This document shows, in pieces, positions 43,612-52,758 of a DNA stretch of 64,000 nt (positions within the stretch are counted from its first letter, which is position 1; each line of letters opens with the position of its first letter). The notes under the pieces were generated by a model, which was given only the letters and a program-made list of their open reading frames with translations, was not told the DNA's origin and made no database searches. The position numbers and the translations under genes are program-made. The stretch is from Methylobacterium frigidaeris (GTDB lineage Bacteria > Pseudomonadota > Alphaproteobacteria > Rhizobiales > Beijerinckiaceae). The stretch spans positions 1 through 64,000 of the forward strand of contig NZ_BPQJ01000012.1 in assembly GCF_022179185.1 (NCBI RefSeq), given 5' to 3'.

Positions 43612-43637
43612 TTCGGGGCTCCGCTGCGCGGCCCCGA
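43612..43637. terminator. Hairpin between convergent genes
   Basis: TTCGGGGC and GCCCCGAA form a perfect eight-base stem around TCCGCTGCGC. It lies about 50 bases after one gene and 52 bases after the stop of the methyltransferase gene on the other strand. It is also a member of the GGGGCTCCGCTGCGCGGCCCC motif family. Confidence 0.6.
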
Positions 43638-43688
43638 ATTGACCTCGGAGGCGGGACTGTTGGGCAGACACCCCCGTGAGGCGCAGCC

Positions 43689-44621
43689 TCACCGCGCCAG
43701 CACCACCAGCCACCCCGGCACGCCCGCTCCGTTCTGCCGCCGGATCTCCGCCGGCTCCAGCAGCGCGACCGTCAATCCCGCCGCCGCCGCATCCTCCCGC
43801 AGGCTCTCGACGCCGTGCGCGTAGCGCCCGTCCGCCCCGAGCACGGCGTCGCGCTCGCCTGCATGCCCCTGCAATGTGAAGGCGAGCAAGCCGTCGGGAA
43901 CCAGCACCCGGGCGGTCTCCCGCAGCACCGGGCCGATCTCCCGCAGGTAGATGAACACGTCCGCCGCCACCGCGAGGTCGGCGCTCTCCGGCGGCTCGGT
44001 CGTCAGGACGTCCCGCAGGTCGCCCTCGTGCAGACGGGCATAGAGGCCGCTGCGCCGAGCCTCGGCCAGCATCCCCGGGGAGAGATCGACGCCGGCGAGC
44101 GTGCCGGCCATGCCGTCGAGGGCCCGGGCCATCAGGCCGGTGCCGCAGCCGAGATCGAGGACGTGGCCGAACTGGACGTCCGGCCCCCGCAGCCGCTCCA
44201 GAGCCGCCCGGATCAGCGCCGGGCCACAATAGCCCAGACCCTCCACCAGATGACGCTCGAAGCGGCCGGCATAGCCGTCGAACAGCGCCCGGACGTAGGC
44301 CGGCGAGATCGCCTCCTCGGCCGCCAAATCGAGTTCCCCCTCGCCGAGTTCCGCCAGATGCAGGCGGGCGCCCAGAGGATCCTCCGGATCGAGGGCGAGC
44401 GCGGCGCGGAACGCCGCCGCGGCCTCTCCCCGCAAAGCCGGGTCGGCGGCGCGGGCGCGGCCGAGCAGCAGCCAGGCCGGGCCGTAGCCGGGCGCGCGTT
44501 CCAGCACCTGGGCCGCGAGGTCGGCGGCGGCACCGGCATCGCCCTCGGCCAGGGCGGCCTCGGCCCAGGCGTAGCGGCGGTCGGCGAGGAGATCGCCGGA
44601 GGAGCGGGCGGGCGCAGGCAT
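43689..44621 (-). CDS. TPR-containing SAM-dependent methyltransferase
   Basis: A 310-residue protein. Residues 10-100 form TPR-like helices (YAWAEAALAEGDAGAAADLAAQVLERAPGYGPAWLLLGRA). The C-terminal part is a class I methyltransferase: GHVLDLGCGTGLMARALDG near residue 160 is motif I, followed by LAGVDLSPGMLAEARRSGLYARLHEGDL and ADLAVAADVFIYL. The arrangement occurs in rhizobial proteins annotated as putative methyltransferases; no substrate is known. I use the ATG at 44621. It is divergent from the DNA repair operon (95 bases). Confidence 0.85.
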   Translation of the reverse strand: MPAPARSSGDLLADRRYAWAEAALAEGDAGAAADLAAQVLERAPGYGPAWLLLGRARAADPALRGEAAAAFRAALALDPEDPLGARLHLAELGEGELDLAAEEAISPAYVRALFDGYAGRFERHLVEGLGYCGPALIRAALERLRGPDVQFGHVLDLGCGTGLMARALDGMAGTLAGVDLSPGMLAEARRSGLYARLHEGDLRDVLTTEPPESADLAVAADVFIYLREIGPVLRETARVLVPDGLLAFTLQGHAGERDAVLGADGRYAHGVESLREDAAAAGLTVALLEPAEIRRQNGAGVPGWLVVLAR

Positions 44622-44716
44622 CGCTGAGGGGCTTCTCTCGGGCGGGACGGACGGGACGGGCCGCCTATATACCCGGCTCCGCCGCCGGGAAGAGGCTTCA
44701 CCGTTCAAGAGGATCA

Positions 44717-45778
44717 ATGGCCCCGCGCCCCACCGAGCTCCTCACCCTGACCCGCGAGGGGCTGTACTGCCCGCCGGGTGATTTCCACGTCGATCCGGTC
44801 CGCCCGGTGCCGCGCGCGCTCATCACCCACGGCCATGCCGACCACGCGAGGGCGGGCCACGGCGCCGTGCTGGCGACGCCCGAGACCCTGCGCATCATGG
44901 CGGTGCGCTACGGCGAGAACTTCTGCGAGACCCGCCAGGAAGCGCGGCTCGGCGAGGCCATCCGCCTCGGCGACGTCACGGTGCGCTTCCACCCCGCCGG
45001 CCACGTCCTCGGCTCGGCCCAGATCGCGATCGAGCAGGGCGGCTGCCGGATCGTCAATTCGGGCGACTACAAGCGCGCCCGCGACCCGACCTGCCTCGGC
45101 TTCGAGGTCGTGCCCTGCGACGTGTTCATCACCGAGGCCACCTTCGGCCTGCCGGTCTTCCGCCACCCGATGGCCCGCGACGAGGTGCGCAAGCTGCTCG
45201 ATTCGGTCCGGCTCTTTCCCGAGCGCACCCACATCGTCGGCGCCTACGCGCTGGGCAAGGCGCAGCGGGTGATGGCGCTGCTGCGCGAGGAGGGCTTTTC
45301 CGATCCGATCTACCTCCACGGCGCGATGGAGAAGCTGACCGATCTCTACCGGCGCGAGGGCATCCCGCTCGGCGAGACGATCAAGGTCGTGGCGGCGGAG
45401 CGGCCGAAGCTCGGCGGCAAGATCGTGATCTGCCCGCCCTCCGCGATCCAGGACCTGTGGTCGCGCAAGTTCCCCGATCCGGTCACCGGCTTCGCCTCGG
45501 GCTGGATGCGGGTGCGCGCCCGCGCCCGCCAGAAGGGCGTCGAGCTGCCGCTCGTCATCTCCGACCATTCGGACTGGGACGACCTCTGCCGCACCATCCG
45601 GGACACCGGCGCCGGCGAGGTCTGGGTCACCCATGGCCAGGAGGACGCCCTGGTCCATTGGTGCGGCACGCAAGGGATCCGCGCCAAGCCCCTGCACATG
45701 CTCGGCTACGGCGACGAGGGCGAGGCGGAGCCCGAGCCGCAGGATGCCGGGACGCCCGCCGCGGAGAGTGCCGCGTGA
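44717..45778 (+). CDS. Ligase-associated DNA exonuclease (metallo-beta-lactamase fold)
   Basis: A 353-residue nuclease of the SNM1/CPSF-like metallo-beta-lactamase group. The metal site ALITHGHADHARAGHG lies near residue 36, then FHPAGHVLGSAQI near 94 and the later metal Asp in IVNSGDYKRARDPTCLGFEVVPCD. These proteins are regularly encoded beside an ATP-dependent DNA ligase and are thought to trim ends for it. The first gene of the operon, it overlaps the ligase gene by four bases (GTGA). Confidence 0.92.
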   Translation: MAPRPTELLTLTREGLYCPPGDFHVDPVRPVPRALITHGHADHARAGHGAVLATPETLRIMAVRYGENFCETRQEARLGEAIRLGDVTVRFHPAGHVLGSAQIAIEQGGCRIVNSGDYKRARDPTCLGFEVVPCDVFITEATFGLPVFRHPMARDEVRKLLDSVRLFPERTHIVGAYALGKAQRVMALLREEGFSDPIYLHGAMEKLTDLYRREGIPLGETIKVVAAERPKLGGKIVICPPSAIQDLWSRKFPDPVTGFASGWMRVRARARQKGVELPLVISDHSDWDDLCRTIRDTGAGEVWVTHGQEDALVHWCGTQGIRAKPLHMLGYGDEGEAEPEPQDAGTPAAESAA

Positions 45779-47469
45779 ACGACTTCGCCCATCTCCTCGA
45801 CCGCCTCGCCTACGAGCCGCGGCGCAACGCCAAGCTGCGCCTGCTCCAGGACTTCTTCCGCCACACCCCCGACCCGGACCGCGGCTACGCGCTCGCCGCC
45901 ATGACCGGATCGCTCAGCTTCCGCGAGGCGAAGCCCGGCCTGATCCGCGGCCTCGTCGAGGAGCGGGTCGATCCGGTGCTGTTCCGGATGTCGCACAACT
46001 ACGTCGGCGATCTCGCCGAGGCCACCGCCCTGATCTGGCCGGGGAGAGGGGACGAGCCGGGCCCGGGCCACAACAACCCGCCGGTGCCGACCCTGTCCGA
46101 GGTGGTGGAGGCTCTGGGCACGATCGGAAAGGGCGAGCTGCCGGCGCGGCTGGCCGCCTGGCTCGACGCCCTCGACGAGACCGGGCGCTGGGCGCTCCTC
46201 AAGCTCATCACCGGGGAATTGCGCGTCGGCGTGTCGGCGCGGCTCGCCAAGACCGCGGTGGCGAGCCTCGGCGGGCACGAGGCCGACGCGGTCGAGGAGG
46301 TCTGGCACGGTCTCGAGGCGCCCTACCTCGAGCTGTTCGCCTGGGTCGAGGGCCGGTCCGGCCCGCCGGAATCGGTCAACCCGGCGCCGTTCCGCCCAGC
46401 CATGCTCTCGCATCCGATCGAGGAGGAGGCGGATCTGGAGAAGCTCGACGCGGACGCGTTCTCGGCCGAGTGGAAATGGGACGGCATCCGGGTCCAGCTC
46501 GCCGGCGGGCGCGACCGCGAGGGGCGGCAGGTCCAGAAAATCTACTCGCGCACCGGCGAGGACATTTCCGGCGCCTTCCCGGACCTCGCCGAGGCGATCA
46601 CCTTCTCGGGCGCCCTCGACGGCGAGCTGCTGATCCTGCGCGAGGAGCGGGTGCAGAGCTTCAACGTGCTGCAGCAGCGCCTGAACCGGAAGGCCGTCAC
46701 CCCGAAGCTGCTCCAGGACTTCCCCGCCCATGTCCGCGCCTACGACCTCCTGGCCGAGGGCGAGGAGGACCTGCGGCCGTTGGGCTTCGCCGAGCGCCGG
46801 GCCCGGCTGGAGCGCTTCGTCGCCGGGCTCGACCATGCCCGCATCGACCTCTCGCCCCTGGTGCCGTTCGCGGACTGGCAGGCCCTCGCCGCCGCCCGGG
46901 CCGATCCGGCCTCGGTCGGCGCCGGGCCGGATGCGGATGCCATCGAGGGCGTGATGCTCAAGCGGCTCACCAGCCCCTACCAGCCCGGCCGGCCCAAGGG
47001 CCCGTGGTGGAAGTGGAAGCGCGAGCCCTACCTCGTCGACGCCGTGATGATGTACGCCCAGCGCGGCCACGGGAAGCGCTCGTCGTTCTATTCCGACTAC
47101 ACGTTCGGGGTCTGGCGCGAGGCGCCGGACGGGGTGGAGGAGCTGGTGCCGGTGGGCAAGGCCTATCACGGCTTCACCGACGAGGAGCTGGCCAAGCTCG
47201 ACCGCTACGTCCGCAACCACACCACCAAGCGCTTCGGCCCGGTGCGGGAGGTCGAGTACGGCGTGACGAAGGGGCTGGTGCTGGAGATCGCCTTCGAGGG
47301 CGTGCAGCGCTCGACCCGGCACAAATCGGGCGTGGCGATGCGCTTTCCCCGGGTCAGCCGCATCCGCTGGGACAAACCGCCGGCCGAGGCCGACCGGATC
47401 GAGGCGCTGGAGCGCATCCTGGCCCGCGGCGAGAAGGAAGTTCACCCCGGACGGGAGATCGCCGAATGA
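45775..47469 (+). CDS. ATP-dependent DNA ligase (exonuclease/helicase-associated type)
   Basis: A 564-residue DNA ligase. An N-terminal helical DNA-binding domain (residues 1-200) is followed by the catalytic core. The adenylated Lys is in AEWKWDGIRVQ near residue 234 (K-x-D-G). ALDGELLI, and later EGVMLKRLTSPYQPGRPKGPWWKWKRE are motifs III-V. The OB-fold domain follows. The start GTG overlaps the exonuclease stop. In related bacteria a third gene, a ligase-associated DEXH helicase (Lhr-like), belongs to this set; it is not adjacent here. The role is probably in repair of stationary-phase or stress damage. Confidence 0.94.
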   Translation: MNDFAHLLDRLAYEPRRNAKLRLLQDFFRHTPDPDRGYALAAMTGSLSFREAKPGLIRGLVEERVDPVLFRMSHNYVGDLAEATALIWPGRGDEPGPGHNNPPVPTLSEVVEALGTIGKGELPARLAAWLDALDETGRWALLKLITGELRVGVSARLAKTAVASLGGHEADAVEEVWHGLEAPYLELFAWVEGRSGPPESVNPAPFRPAMLSHPIEEEADLEKLDADAFSAEWKWDGIRVQLAGGRDREGRQVQKIYSRTGEDISGAFPDLAEAITFSGALDGELLILREERVQSFNVLQQRLNRKAVTPKLLQDFPAHVRAYDLLAEGEEDLRPLGFAERRARLERFVAGLDHARIDLSPLVPFADWQALAAARADPASVGAGPDADAIEGVMLKRLTSPYQPGRPKGPWWKWKREPYLVDAVMMYAQRGHGKRSSFYSDYTFGVWREAPDGVEELVPVGKAYHGFTDEELAKLDRYVRNHTTKRFGPVREVEYGVTKGLVLEIAFEGVQRSTRHKSGVAMRFPRVSRIRWDKPPAEADRIEALERILARGEKEVHPGREIAE

Positions 47470-47918
47470 GACGCGTCGAGATGCTGGACAGCGGCGCCGT
47501 GACCCGCCAGGCCACCGGGCGCCTCGTGGTCGACACGAAGGGCCAGGGCTTCACCGAGATCACCGACGCGGTCGCCGGCTTCGTGCGCGAGGCGGCCTTG
47601 CGGCACGGGCTGCTCACGGCGTTCTGCCGCCACACCTCGGCCTCCCTGACGATCCAGGAGAATGCCGACCCGGACGTGCGCACCGACCTGATGACCGCCC
47701 TCGACCGGCTGGCGCCGCGGAACGCTTCTTACGTCCACGGCATCGAGGGGCCGGACGACATGCCGGCGCACATCCGCACCCTTCTGACCGATGCGGCGCT
47801 GACCGTTCCTCTCGTCGATGGCAGGCTGGCGCTCGGCACGTGGCAGGGGATCTACCTGATCGAACACCGCGACCGGCCGCACCGGCGCGAGATCGTGCTG
47901 CACCTCGTCGGCCAGTGA
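47466..47918 (+). CDS. YjbQ family protein (secondary thiamine-phosphate synthase)
   Basis: A 150-residue UPF0047/YjbQ protein. FCRHTSASLTIQENADPDVRTDLMTALDRLAP and the later H-G-x-E-G-P-D-D-M-P-A-H-I segment and LALGTWQGIYLIEHRDRPHRREIVLHL are the family signature, with His/Asp/Glu residues around a metal-like site. Members can act as a weak second thiamine-phosphate synthase; their natural job is uncertain. The ATG overlaps the ligase stop (ATGA), so it is cotranscribed with the DNA ligase operon, an unusual neighbourhood for a thiamine protein. Confidence 0.92.
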   Translation: MRRVEMLDSGAVTRQATGRLVVDTKGQGFTEITDAVAGFVREAALRHGLLTAFCRHTSASLTIQENADPDVRTDLMTALDRLAPRNASYVHGIEGPDDMPAHIRTLLTDAALTVPLVDGRLALGTWQGIYLIEHRDRPHRREIVLHLVGQ

Positions 47919-47936
47919 ATCCGCGCCGGCATACCC

Positions 47937-48779
47937 TCAGAGCCAGTTCAGCCGGTGGTTCACGCCGATGCGCAGTTGGTGCACGTCGAAGCCGGCATTG
48001 AAGCGGGCGGTGTAGGGTCCGGCCCGGACCGCGACCGTGCGGTCGAGGTCGGCGTAGAGGTATTCCGACTTGACCGTCCAGTTCGGCATCACGGCGTATT
48101 CGAGGCCGGCGCCGACGACGTAGCCGTCGACCGGCATCGACCGGCCACCCGCGGCCGAGAAGCCGCCGAACGAGATCGCGCCCGGGATGGCGACCGGCAG
48201 GCCGGCGGGCAGGTTCTTGACCGGTAACGGCACCGAGAAGCCCGGGACCGTGACGCCGCCGCTGACGCCGATCTCCGACACCGCCCAGCCGCCGGTGGCG
48301 TAGGCGAGCAGGGGCCCCCAGGCGTAGCCGAGACGGCCGCGAAGCGTCGCGAAGTAGGTGTCGGTACCGAGGCCGCCCTCCGCCGAGAAGCCGAGCTTGG
48401 GCAGCGCGACCGAGGATTCCGATCGGAACGACGCGTAGCCGCCATCGGCCTCGATGCCGAGCACGACGCCGCCGCCGAGGATGTGCGGTGGAAGCTGGAT
48501 GTTGTAACCCACCGTGCCGCCGCCGGCGAAGCCGCCGAGGGAGGTGCGGCCGCTCACGGTCGGCAGCGGCGCCAACGTCTCGCCGCGGAAGGCACCCTCC
48601 GCGGCCGCGCCGACCTGGACGCCGACATACGCGCCGGACCAGCCCGCCGGCTCGCTCGCCGGCAGGGACGGCCGCAGCACCGTCTCACGGAACGGGAGAT
48701 CCGCGGCGTTCGCGAGCGTGACGTGTGCGAGGAGCGCCGGGATCACGGCCAGAAATGTCTTCACCGAAGCCTCTAACAT
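47937..48779 (-). CDS. Outer-membrane beta-barrel protein (Omp25/31-like)
   Basis: An outer-membrane protein of about 280 residues. The signal peptide ends at LANAADLP. The rest has alternating strands: WSGAYVGVQVGAAAEG, GTVGYNIQLPP, VLGIEADGGYASF, YFATLRGRLGYAWGPLLAYATGGWAV, then VDGYVVGAGLEYAVMPNWTVKSEYLYADLDR and a C-terminal RIGVNHRLNWL. This eight-stranded pattern is that of the porin-family/Omp25-like proteins of Hyphomicrobiales. The start is uncertain by a few codons (ATG at 48779, or GTG at about 48764 next to GAGG). Confidence 0.82.
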   Translation of the reverse strand: MLEASVKTFLAVIPALLAHVTLANAADLPFRETVLRPSLPASEPAGWSGAYVGVQVGAAAEGAFRGETLAPLPTVSGRTSLGGFAGGGTVGYNIQLPPHILGGGVVLGIEADGGYASFRSESSVALPKLGFSAEGGLGTDTYFATLRGRLGYAWGPLLAYATGGWAVSEIGVSGGVTVPGFSVPLPVKNLPAGLPVAIPGAISFGGFSAAGGRSMPVDGYVVGAGLEYAVMPNWTVKSEYLYADLDRTVAVRAGPYTARFNAGFDVHQLRIGVNHRLNWL

Positions 48780-49002
48780 AGTCTCACCGACGATAAGTCG
48801 CAAATATGGTTAATCGCGAATTAATGCCGATGCGATCCATTGTCGGACGAGGTGCGGCGCGGACCGCCGGGGAACCGCCGTCCGCGCAGTCCGCGGATTC
48901 TCTCTCCGACGTGGAGATCGCGCGGCGCCCGGTTCCAAGCCCGGCAAAAAAGCTATAGAGACAAAAGAAGTAGGCCGAGAAGCGCCAAGGAGCGCGGGTG
49001 CC

Positions 49003-49683
49003 GTGGCGGGGAGTGAGTTGGGTTCCGAGACCACCATCGTCGTCGCGGACGACCACCCGCTCTTTCGCGGCGCCCTGCGCGGCGCCGTGACGGCGATCAT
49101 GCCCGGCGCCCGGATCATCGAGGCGAGCGGGCTCGAGCCCCTGACGGCGATCCTCGACCGGGAGCCCGAGATCGACCTCGTGCTCCTCGACCTGACGATG
49201 CCGGGGGTGCAGGGCTTCTCCGGCCTGATCTACCTGCGGGCGCAGCACCCGGCGATCCCCGTGGTGATCGTCTCGGCCAACGAGGATCCGGTGGTGATCC
49301 GCCGCGCCCTCGATTTCGGCGCCGCCGGCTTCATCCCGAAATCCCTCGAGGTCGACCGCATCGGCGAGGCGATCGGCCAGGTGCTCGCCGGCGGCAACTG
49401 GTCGCCGCCCGACATCGAGCTGTCGGCCTCCGAGGACAAGGAGACGGCCGACCTGATGCGCCGCCTCGCCACCCTGACGCCGCAGCAGGTGCGGGTGCTG
49501 ATGATGCTGTCCGAGGGCCTGCTCAACAAGCAGATCGCCTACGAGCTCGGCGTCTCGGAGGCGACTGTGAAGGCCCACGTCTCGGCGATCCTGCAGAAGC
49601 TCGGCGTCGAGAGCCGCACCCAGGCCGTGATCGTCTCCTCGCGCATCGGCGCGACGCTGAAGCCCCCGGCCGGGGTGGAGTAG
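49003..49683 (+). CDS. NarL/FixJ-type response regulator
   Basis: A 226-residue two-domain response regulator. The receiver has the acidic pair in VVADDHPLFRGAL, the phospho-accepting Asp in DLVLLDLTMPGVQG and the Lys in GFIPKSLE. The C-terminal LuxR helix-turn-helix is LTPQQVRVLMMLSEGLLNKQIAYELGVSEATVKAHVSAILQKLGVESRTQAV. The start is GTG at 49003 with AAGGAG upstream. No kinase gene is adjacent, so its partner is unknown; hybrid kinases are a common answer in this group. Confidence 0.93.
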   Translation: MAGSELGSETTIVVADDHPLFRGALRGAVTAIMPGARIIEASGLEPLTAILDREPEIDLVLLDLTMPGVQGFSGLIYLRAQHPAIPVVIVSANEDPVVIRRALDFGAAGFIPKSLEVDRIGEAIGQVLAGGNWSPPDIELSASEDKETADLMRRLATLTPQQVRVLMMLSEGLLNKQIAYELGVSEATVKAHVSAILQKLGVESRTQAVIVSSRIGATLKPPAGVE

Positions 49684-49858
49684 GGCGCGTCACGACGTCC
49701 CCAGGACTCGCGTCGCAGCCTCGCCGGTTCCGACGGAGGTCGAGCAACGACCCATGGGACCGCGGCTGCGCGCCGTCGTCGATCGGGACATGCCCCGAGC
49801 GGCGACGATCCGGATGGCTCGAGACCAGTCCGGGACCGTCGCCGCCGAGGCCGTCCGC

Positions 49859-51583
49859 TCAGGCCGCCCGCTTCTTGAATACGCCCACCAGCACGGCCGT
49901 GATCACGGTGCCGGCGACGAGGGCCACCACGGCGCCCAGCACCGGGGTGATCGCGTTCGGGATCGGCAGCACGAACAGGCCGCCATGGGGCACGCGAAGC
50001 GCGACCCCGAGGGTCATCGACAGGGCGCCCGCCACCGCCGAGCCCGCCACCAGCGCCGGGATCACCCGCAGCGGGTCGGCGGCCGCGAAGGGGATCGCGC
50101 CCTCGGTGATGAAGGCGGCGCCGAGCACCGCCGCGGCGCTCCCGGCCTCGCGCTCGGCCGCGGTGAAGCGGCCGGGGAAGAGCCGGGTGGCGAGGGCGAT
50201 GCCGAGCGGCGGGGTCATGCCGGCGAGCATCACGGCGGCCATCGGAGTATAGATGCCCGAGGAGATCAGGGCGGCGGAGGAGGCGTAGGCCGCCTTGTTG
50301 ATCGGCCCGCCCATGTCGACCGCCATCATGGCGCCGAGGATCAGGCCGAGCAGCAGCGCGCTCGCGCCCTGCATGCCCTTGAGCCAGGCGGTGAGCGCCG
50401 CCAGCAGGGCCGCCACCGGCACGCCGACGACGTAGACCATCAGGAGGCCGGTCACCAGGGTGCCGATCAGCGGCAGGATCAGGACGGGCTTCAGGCCCTC
50501 CAGGTTCTTCGGCAGGCGGATGTGGCGGCTGAGAAACGAGACGGTGTAGCCGGCGATGAAGCCCGCCACGATGCCGCCGAGGAAGCCCGCATTGAGGTTG
50601 GCTGCCAGCATGCCGCCGATCATGCCGGGCGCGATGCCGGGCCGGTCGGCGATCGAGTAGGCGATGTAGCCGGCGAGCGCCGGCACGATCAGCGCGAAGG
50701 CCGCCTTGGCGCCGATCTCGCCGAGCGCGAAGCCGAGGGTGCCCTTGTTCTCGGGCGACATCGCGTCGATGCCCCCGAAGGCGAAGGCCAGCGCGATCAG
50801 CAGGCCGCCCGCCACCACGAAGGGCAGCATGAACGACACACCGGTCATCAGGTGCTTGTAGGCGCCGGCCTTCTTCTCGGCGGCAGCCGGGCGGGCGGGG
50901 CCGGACTCGGTGGCCTCGGCTCCTTGCAGCTCGGCGTCCTTGAGGGCGGTGGCGATCAGGCCCTTGCCGTCGCGGATCGCCGCCTTGGTGGTGGCGGCGT
51001 AGACCCGCTTGCCCGAGAAGCGGCCGCGATCGACCCCGGTATCGGCGGCGATCAGCACGATGTCGGCCGCCGCGATCTCGTCCGGCGTCAGGGCGTCGCG
51101 GGCGCCGACCGACCCTTGCGTCTCGACCCGCGCGTCGTGGCCGAGCGCCTGTGCCGCGGCCTGGATCCCTTCCGCCGCCATGAAGGTGTGGGCGATGCCG
51201 GTCGGGCAGGAGGTGATGGCAACGATGCGCTTGGGCCCGCCCGCCTCGGGCGCACTGCCGTGGCTCCTGTCGCCGAGGCTTTTGCCCGCAAGCGCCCGGT
51301 CGATCACCCCGTCGACGTCGGTGAGCACGTCCTCGATCGCGGCCTTCGCCCGGCTCAAGCGCCCGAAGCGGCCCTCGCCGAGATCGCCGGTGCCGACGAG
51401 GAGCACCGCGTCGGCGCCCTGGATCGCGCCCTCGCTCAGGGGCGCGCCGGTCGCGCCGCGGCCGCGGACCTCGAGGTCGAGGCGCTGGTTGCGCCGCCCC
51501 GCCGCCCGGCGCAGGGCCTCGGCCGCCAGCACCGCATGGGTGCCGAGATCGCCGCCTCCGACGACGGCCACCAAGTGGGTCAT
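49859..51583 (-). CDS. fruA: Fructose PTS enzyme IIB'BC
   Basis: The fructose-specific permease of the phosphotransferase system, 574 residues. A degenerate IIB' domain (1-100) is followed by the active IIB domain with IVAITSCPTGIAHTFMAAEG, where the Cys near residue 125 carries the phosphate. The IIC membrane domain runs from about residue 235 to the end with about nine helices (GGLLIALAFAFGG, MAVDMGGPINKAAY, GAAFITEGAIPFAA). It moves fructose in as fructose-1-phosphate. AGGAGGAAC precedes the ATG. A 233-base gap that contains a palindromic element separates it from fruK. Confidence 0.95.
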   Translation of the reverse strand: MTHLVAVVGGGDLGTHAVLAAEALRRAAGRRNQRLDLEVRGRGATGAPLSEGAIQGADAVLLVGTGDLGEGRFGRLSRAKAAIEDVLTDVDGVIDRALAGKSLGDRSHGSAPEAGGPKRIVAITSCPTGIAHTFMAAEGIQAAAQALGHDARVETQGSVGARDALTPDEIAAADIVLIAADTGVDRGRFSGKRVYAATTKAAIRDGKGLIATALKDAELQGAEATESGPARPAAAEKKAGAYKHLMTGVSFMLPFVVAGGLLIALAFAFGGIDAMSPENKGTLGFALGEIGAKAAFALIVPALAGYIAYSIADRPGIAPGMIGGMLAANLNAGFLGGIVAGFIAGYTVSFLSRHIRLPKNLEGLKPVLILPLIGTLVTGLLMVYVVGVPVAALLAALTAWLKGMQGASALLLGLILGAMMAVDMGGPINKAAYASSAALISSGIYTPMAAVMLAGMTPPLGIALATRLFPGRFTAAEREAGSAAAVLGAAFITEGAIPFAAADPLRVIPALVAGSAVAGALSMTLGVALRVPHGGLFVLPIPNAITPVLGAVVALVAGTVITAVLVGVFKKRAA

Positions 51584-51672
51584 GCGTTGTTCCTCCTCGG
51601 AGTTGCTGTGATATCCAGCTGAAGTATTCTTCGAGCGACTTGATCGTCGTTCCAACCATCCACCCGGAGCCT

Positions 51673-51786
51673 CATCCTGAGGCGCTGCTGCTTGCAGCAG
51701 CCTCGGAGGAGAGCCCCCGAGATCACGTGACGTCTGGAGGCCTCCTTCGAGGCTCAGCGATCTTCGATCGCCACCACCTCAGGATG
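51673..51786. repeat. Palindromic element between fruK and fruA
   Basis: A 114-base segment bounded by the inverted repeat CATCCTGAGG (51673-51682) / CCTCAGGATG (51777-51786). Inside is a hairpin GCTGCT-GCTT-GCAGCAGC-like stem. This is the layout of a short non-coding palindromic element of the kind spread between genes in Hyphomicrobiales. It lies within the fru operon. Confidence 0.6.
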
Positions 51787-51816
51787 ACTTCGCGAATCGG
51801 ATGGCGCGGCCTTGGA

Positions 51817-52758
51817 TCACGCCGTCAGGGCGCGGATCTCGATCGTCTTGGCAATCGTCTCGACACGCTCGCGCCCCGGCAGGTGGGCACCGCTCCGGGT
51901 CAGCTTGCCGGCCGCGAAGGCCAGCGCCAGGCGGGCGGTGTCGGCGAGGCTCGAGCCCGTGCAGAGGCCGGCCACGAGACCGGCCACCAGGGCGTCGCCG
52001 GCCCCGACGGTGCTCGCCACCTCCATCGTCGGAGGCTGCGCGTGCAGCACCTCCCCGTCGCGCACGAACACCGCGCCCTCCGCCCCGAGCGACACCACCA
52101 CGAGCGGGATGCCCCGCCGCACCAGGTCCTGCGCCGCCTCCACCACGTCGGCGAGGGCGGGGAGGGGGCGGCCGGCCCATTCCTCCAGCTCGTGCCGGTT
52201 CGGCTTGACCGCGTCGGGCAGGGTCGCGGCCGCGAGGGCGGCGGCGAGCGCCGGGCCGGAGGCGTCGAGCAGCACCCGGGCGCCCCGGGCCTTCAGCTCC
52301 GCCGTCAGCGCGGCGTACAGGCCGGGCTCCGCGCCCGCCGGCAGGCTGCCGGCCAGCACCGTGAGGGTGTCCGGGCCGGCCGCCTCGGCCAGCAGGGCCC
52401 GCACTGCCCGCAGGGTCGCGGTGTCGAGGATGAGGCCCGGCAGGTTCACGTCGGTGGTGCCGGCGGCATCGACGAGCTTCAGGTTGGTGCGGGTCTCGCC
52501 CGGCACCCAGACGCAGCGATCCTCGATGCCCTTGGCGGAGAACAGGGCCTCGAAGGCGGTGGCGTTGTCGGCGCCGAGCACCCCCGCGGCGGCGACCGGG
52601 ATGCCCCAATCGGCGAGGCAGCTCGCCACGTTGATGCCCTTGCCGCCGGCATCGTCCCGCACCGCCTGGGCGCGGTGGACCGTGCCCGGCTCCAGCCTCT
52701 CGAGGGTGACGGTCCGGTCGATCGCCGGGTTGAGGGTGAGGGTGAGGACGCGGGTCAC
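51817..52758 (-). CDS. fruK: 1-phosphofructokinase
   Basis: PfkB-family sugar kinase of 313 residues that phosphorylates fructose-1-phosphate to fructose-1,6-bisphosphate. It opens with RVLTLTLNPAIDRTVTLERLEPG, contains VRDDAGGKGINVASCLADWG (substrate site), LVVVSLGAEGAVFV and the catalytic VASTVGAGDALVAGLVAGL with Asp near residue 255. The GTG start overlaps the fruB stop (GTGA), so translation is coupled. Confidence 0.95.
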   Translation of the reverse strand: MTRVLTLTLNPAIDRTVTLERLEPGTVHRAQAVRDDAGGKGINVASCLADWGIPVAAAGVLGADNATAFEALFSAKGIEDRCVWVPGETRTNLKLVDAAGTTDVNLPGLILDTATLRAVRALLAEAAGPDTLTVLAGSLPAGAEPGLYAALTAELKARGARVLLDASGPALAAALAAATLPDAVKPNRHELEEWAGRPLPALADVVEAAQDLVRRGIPLVVVSLGAEGAVFVRDGEVLHAQPPTMEVASTVGAGDALVAGLVAGLCTGSSLADTARLALAFAAGKLTRSGAHLPGRERVETIAKTIEIRALTA

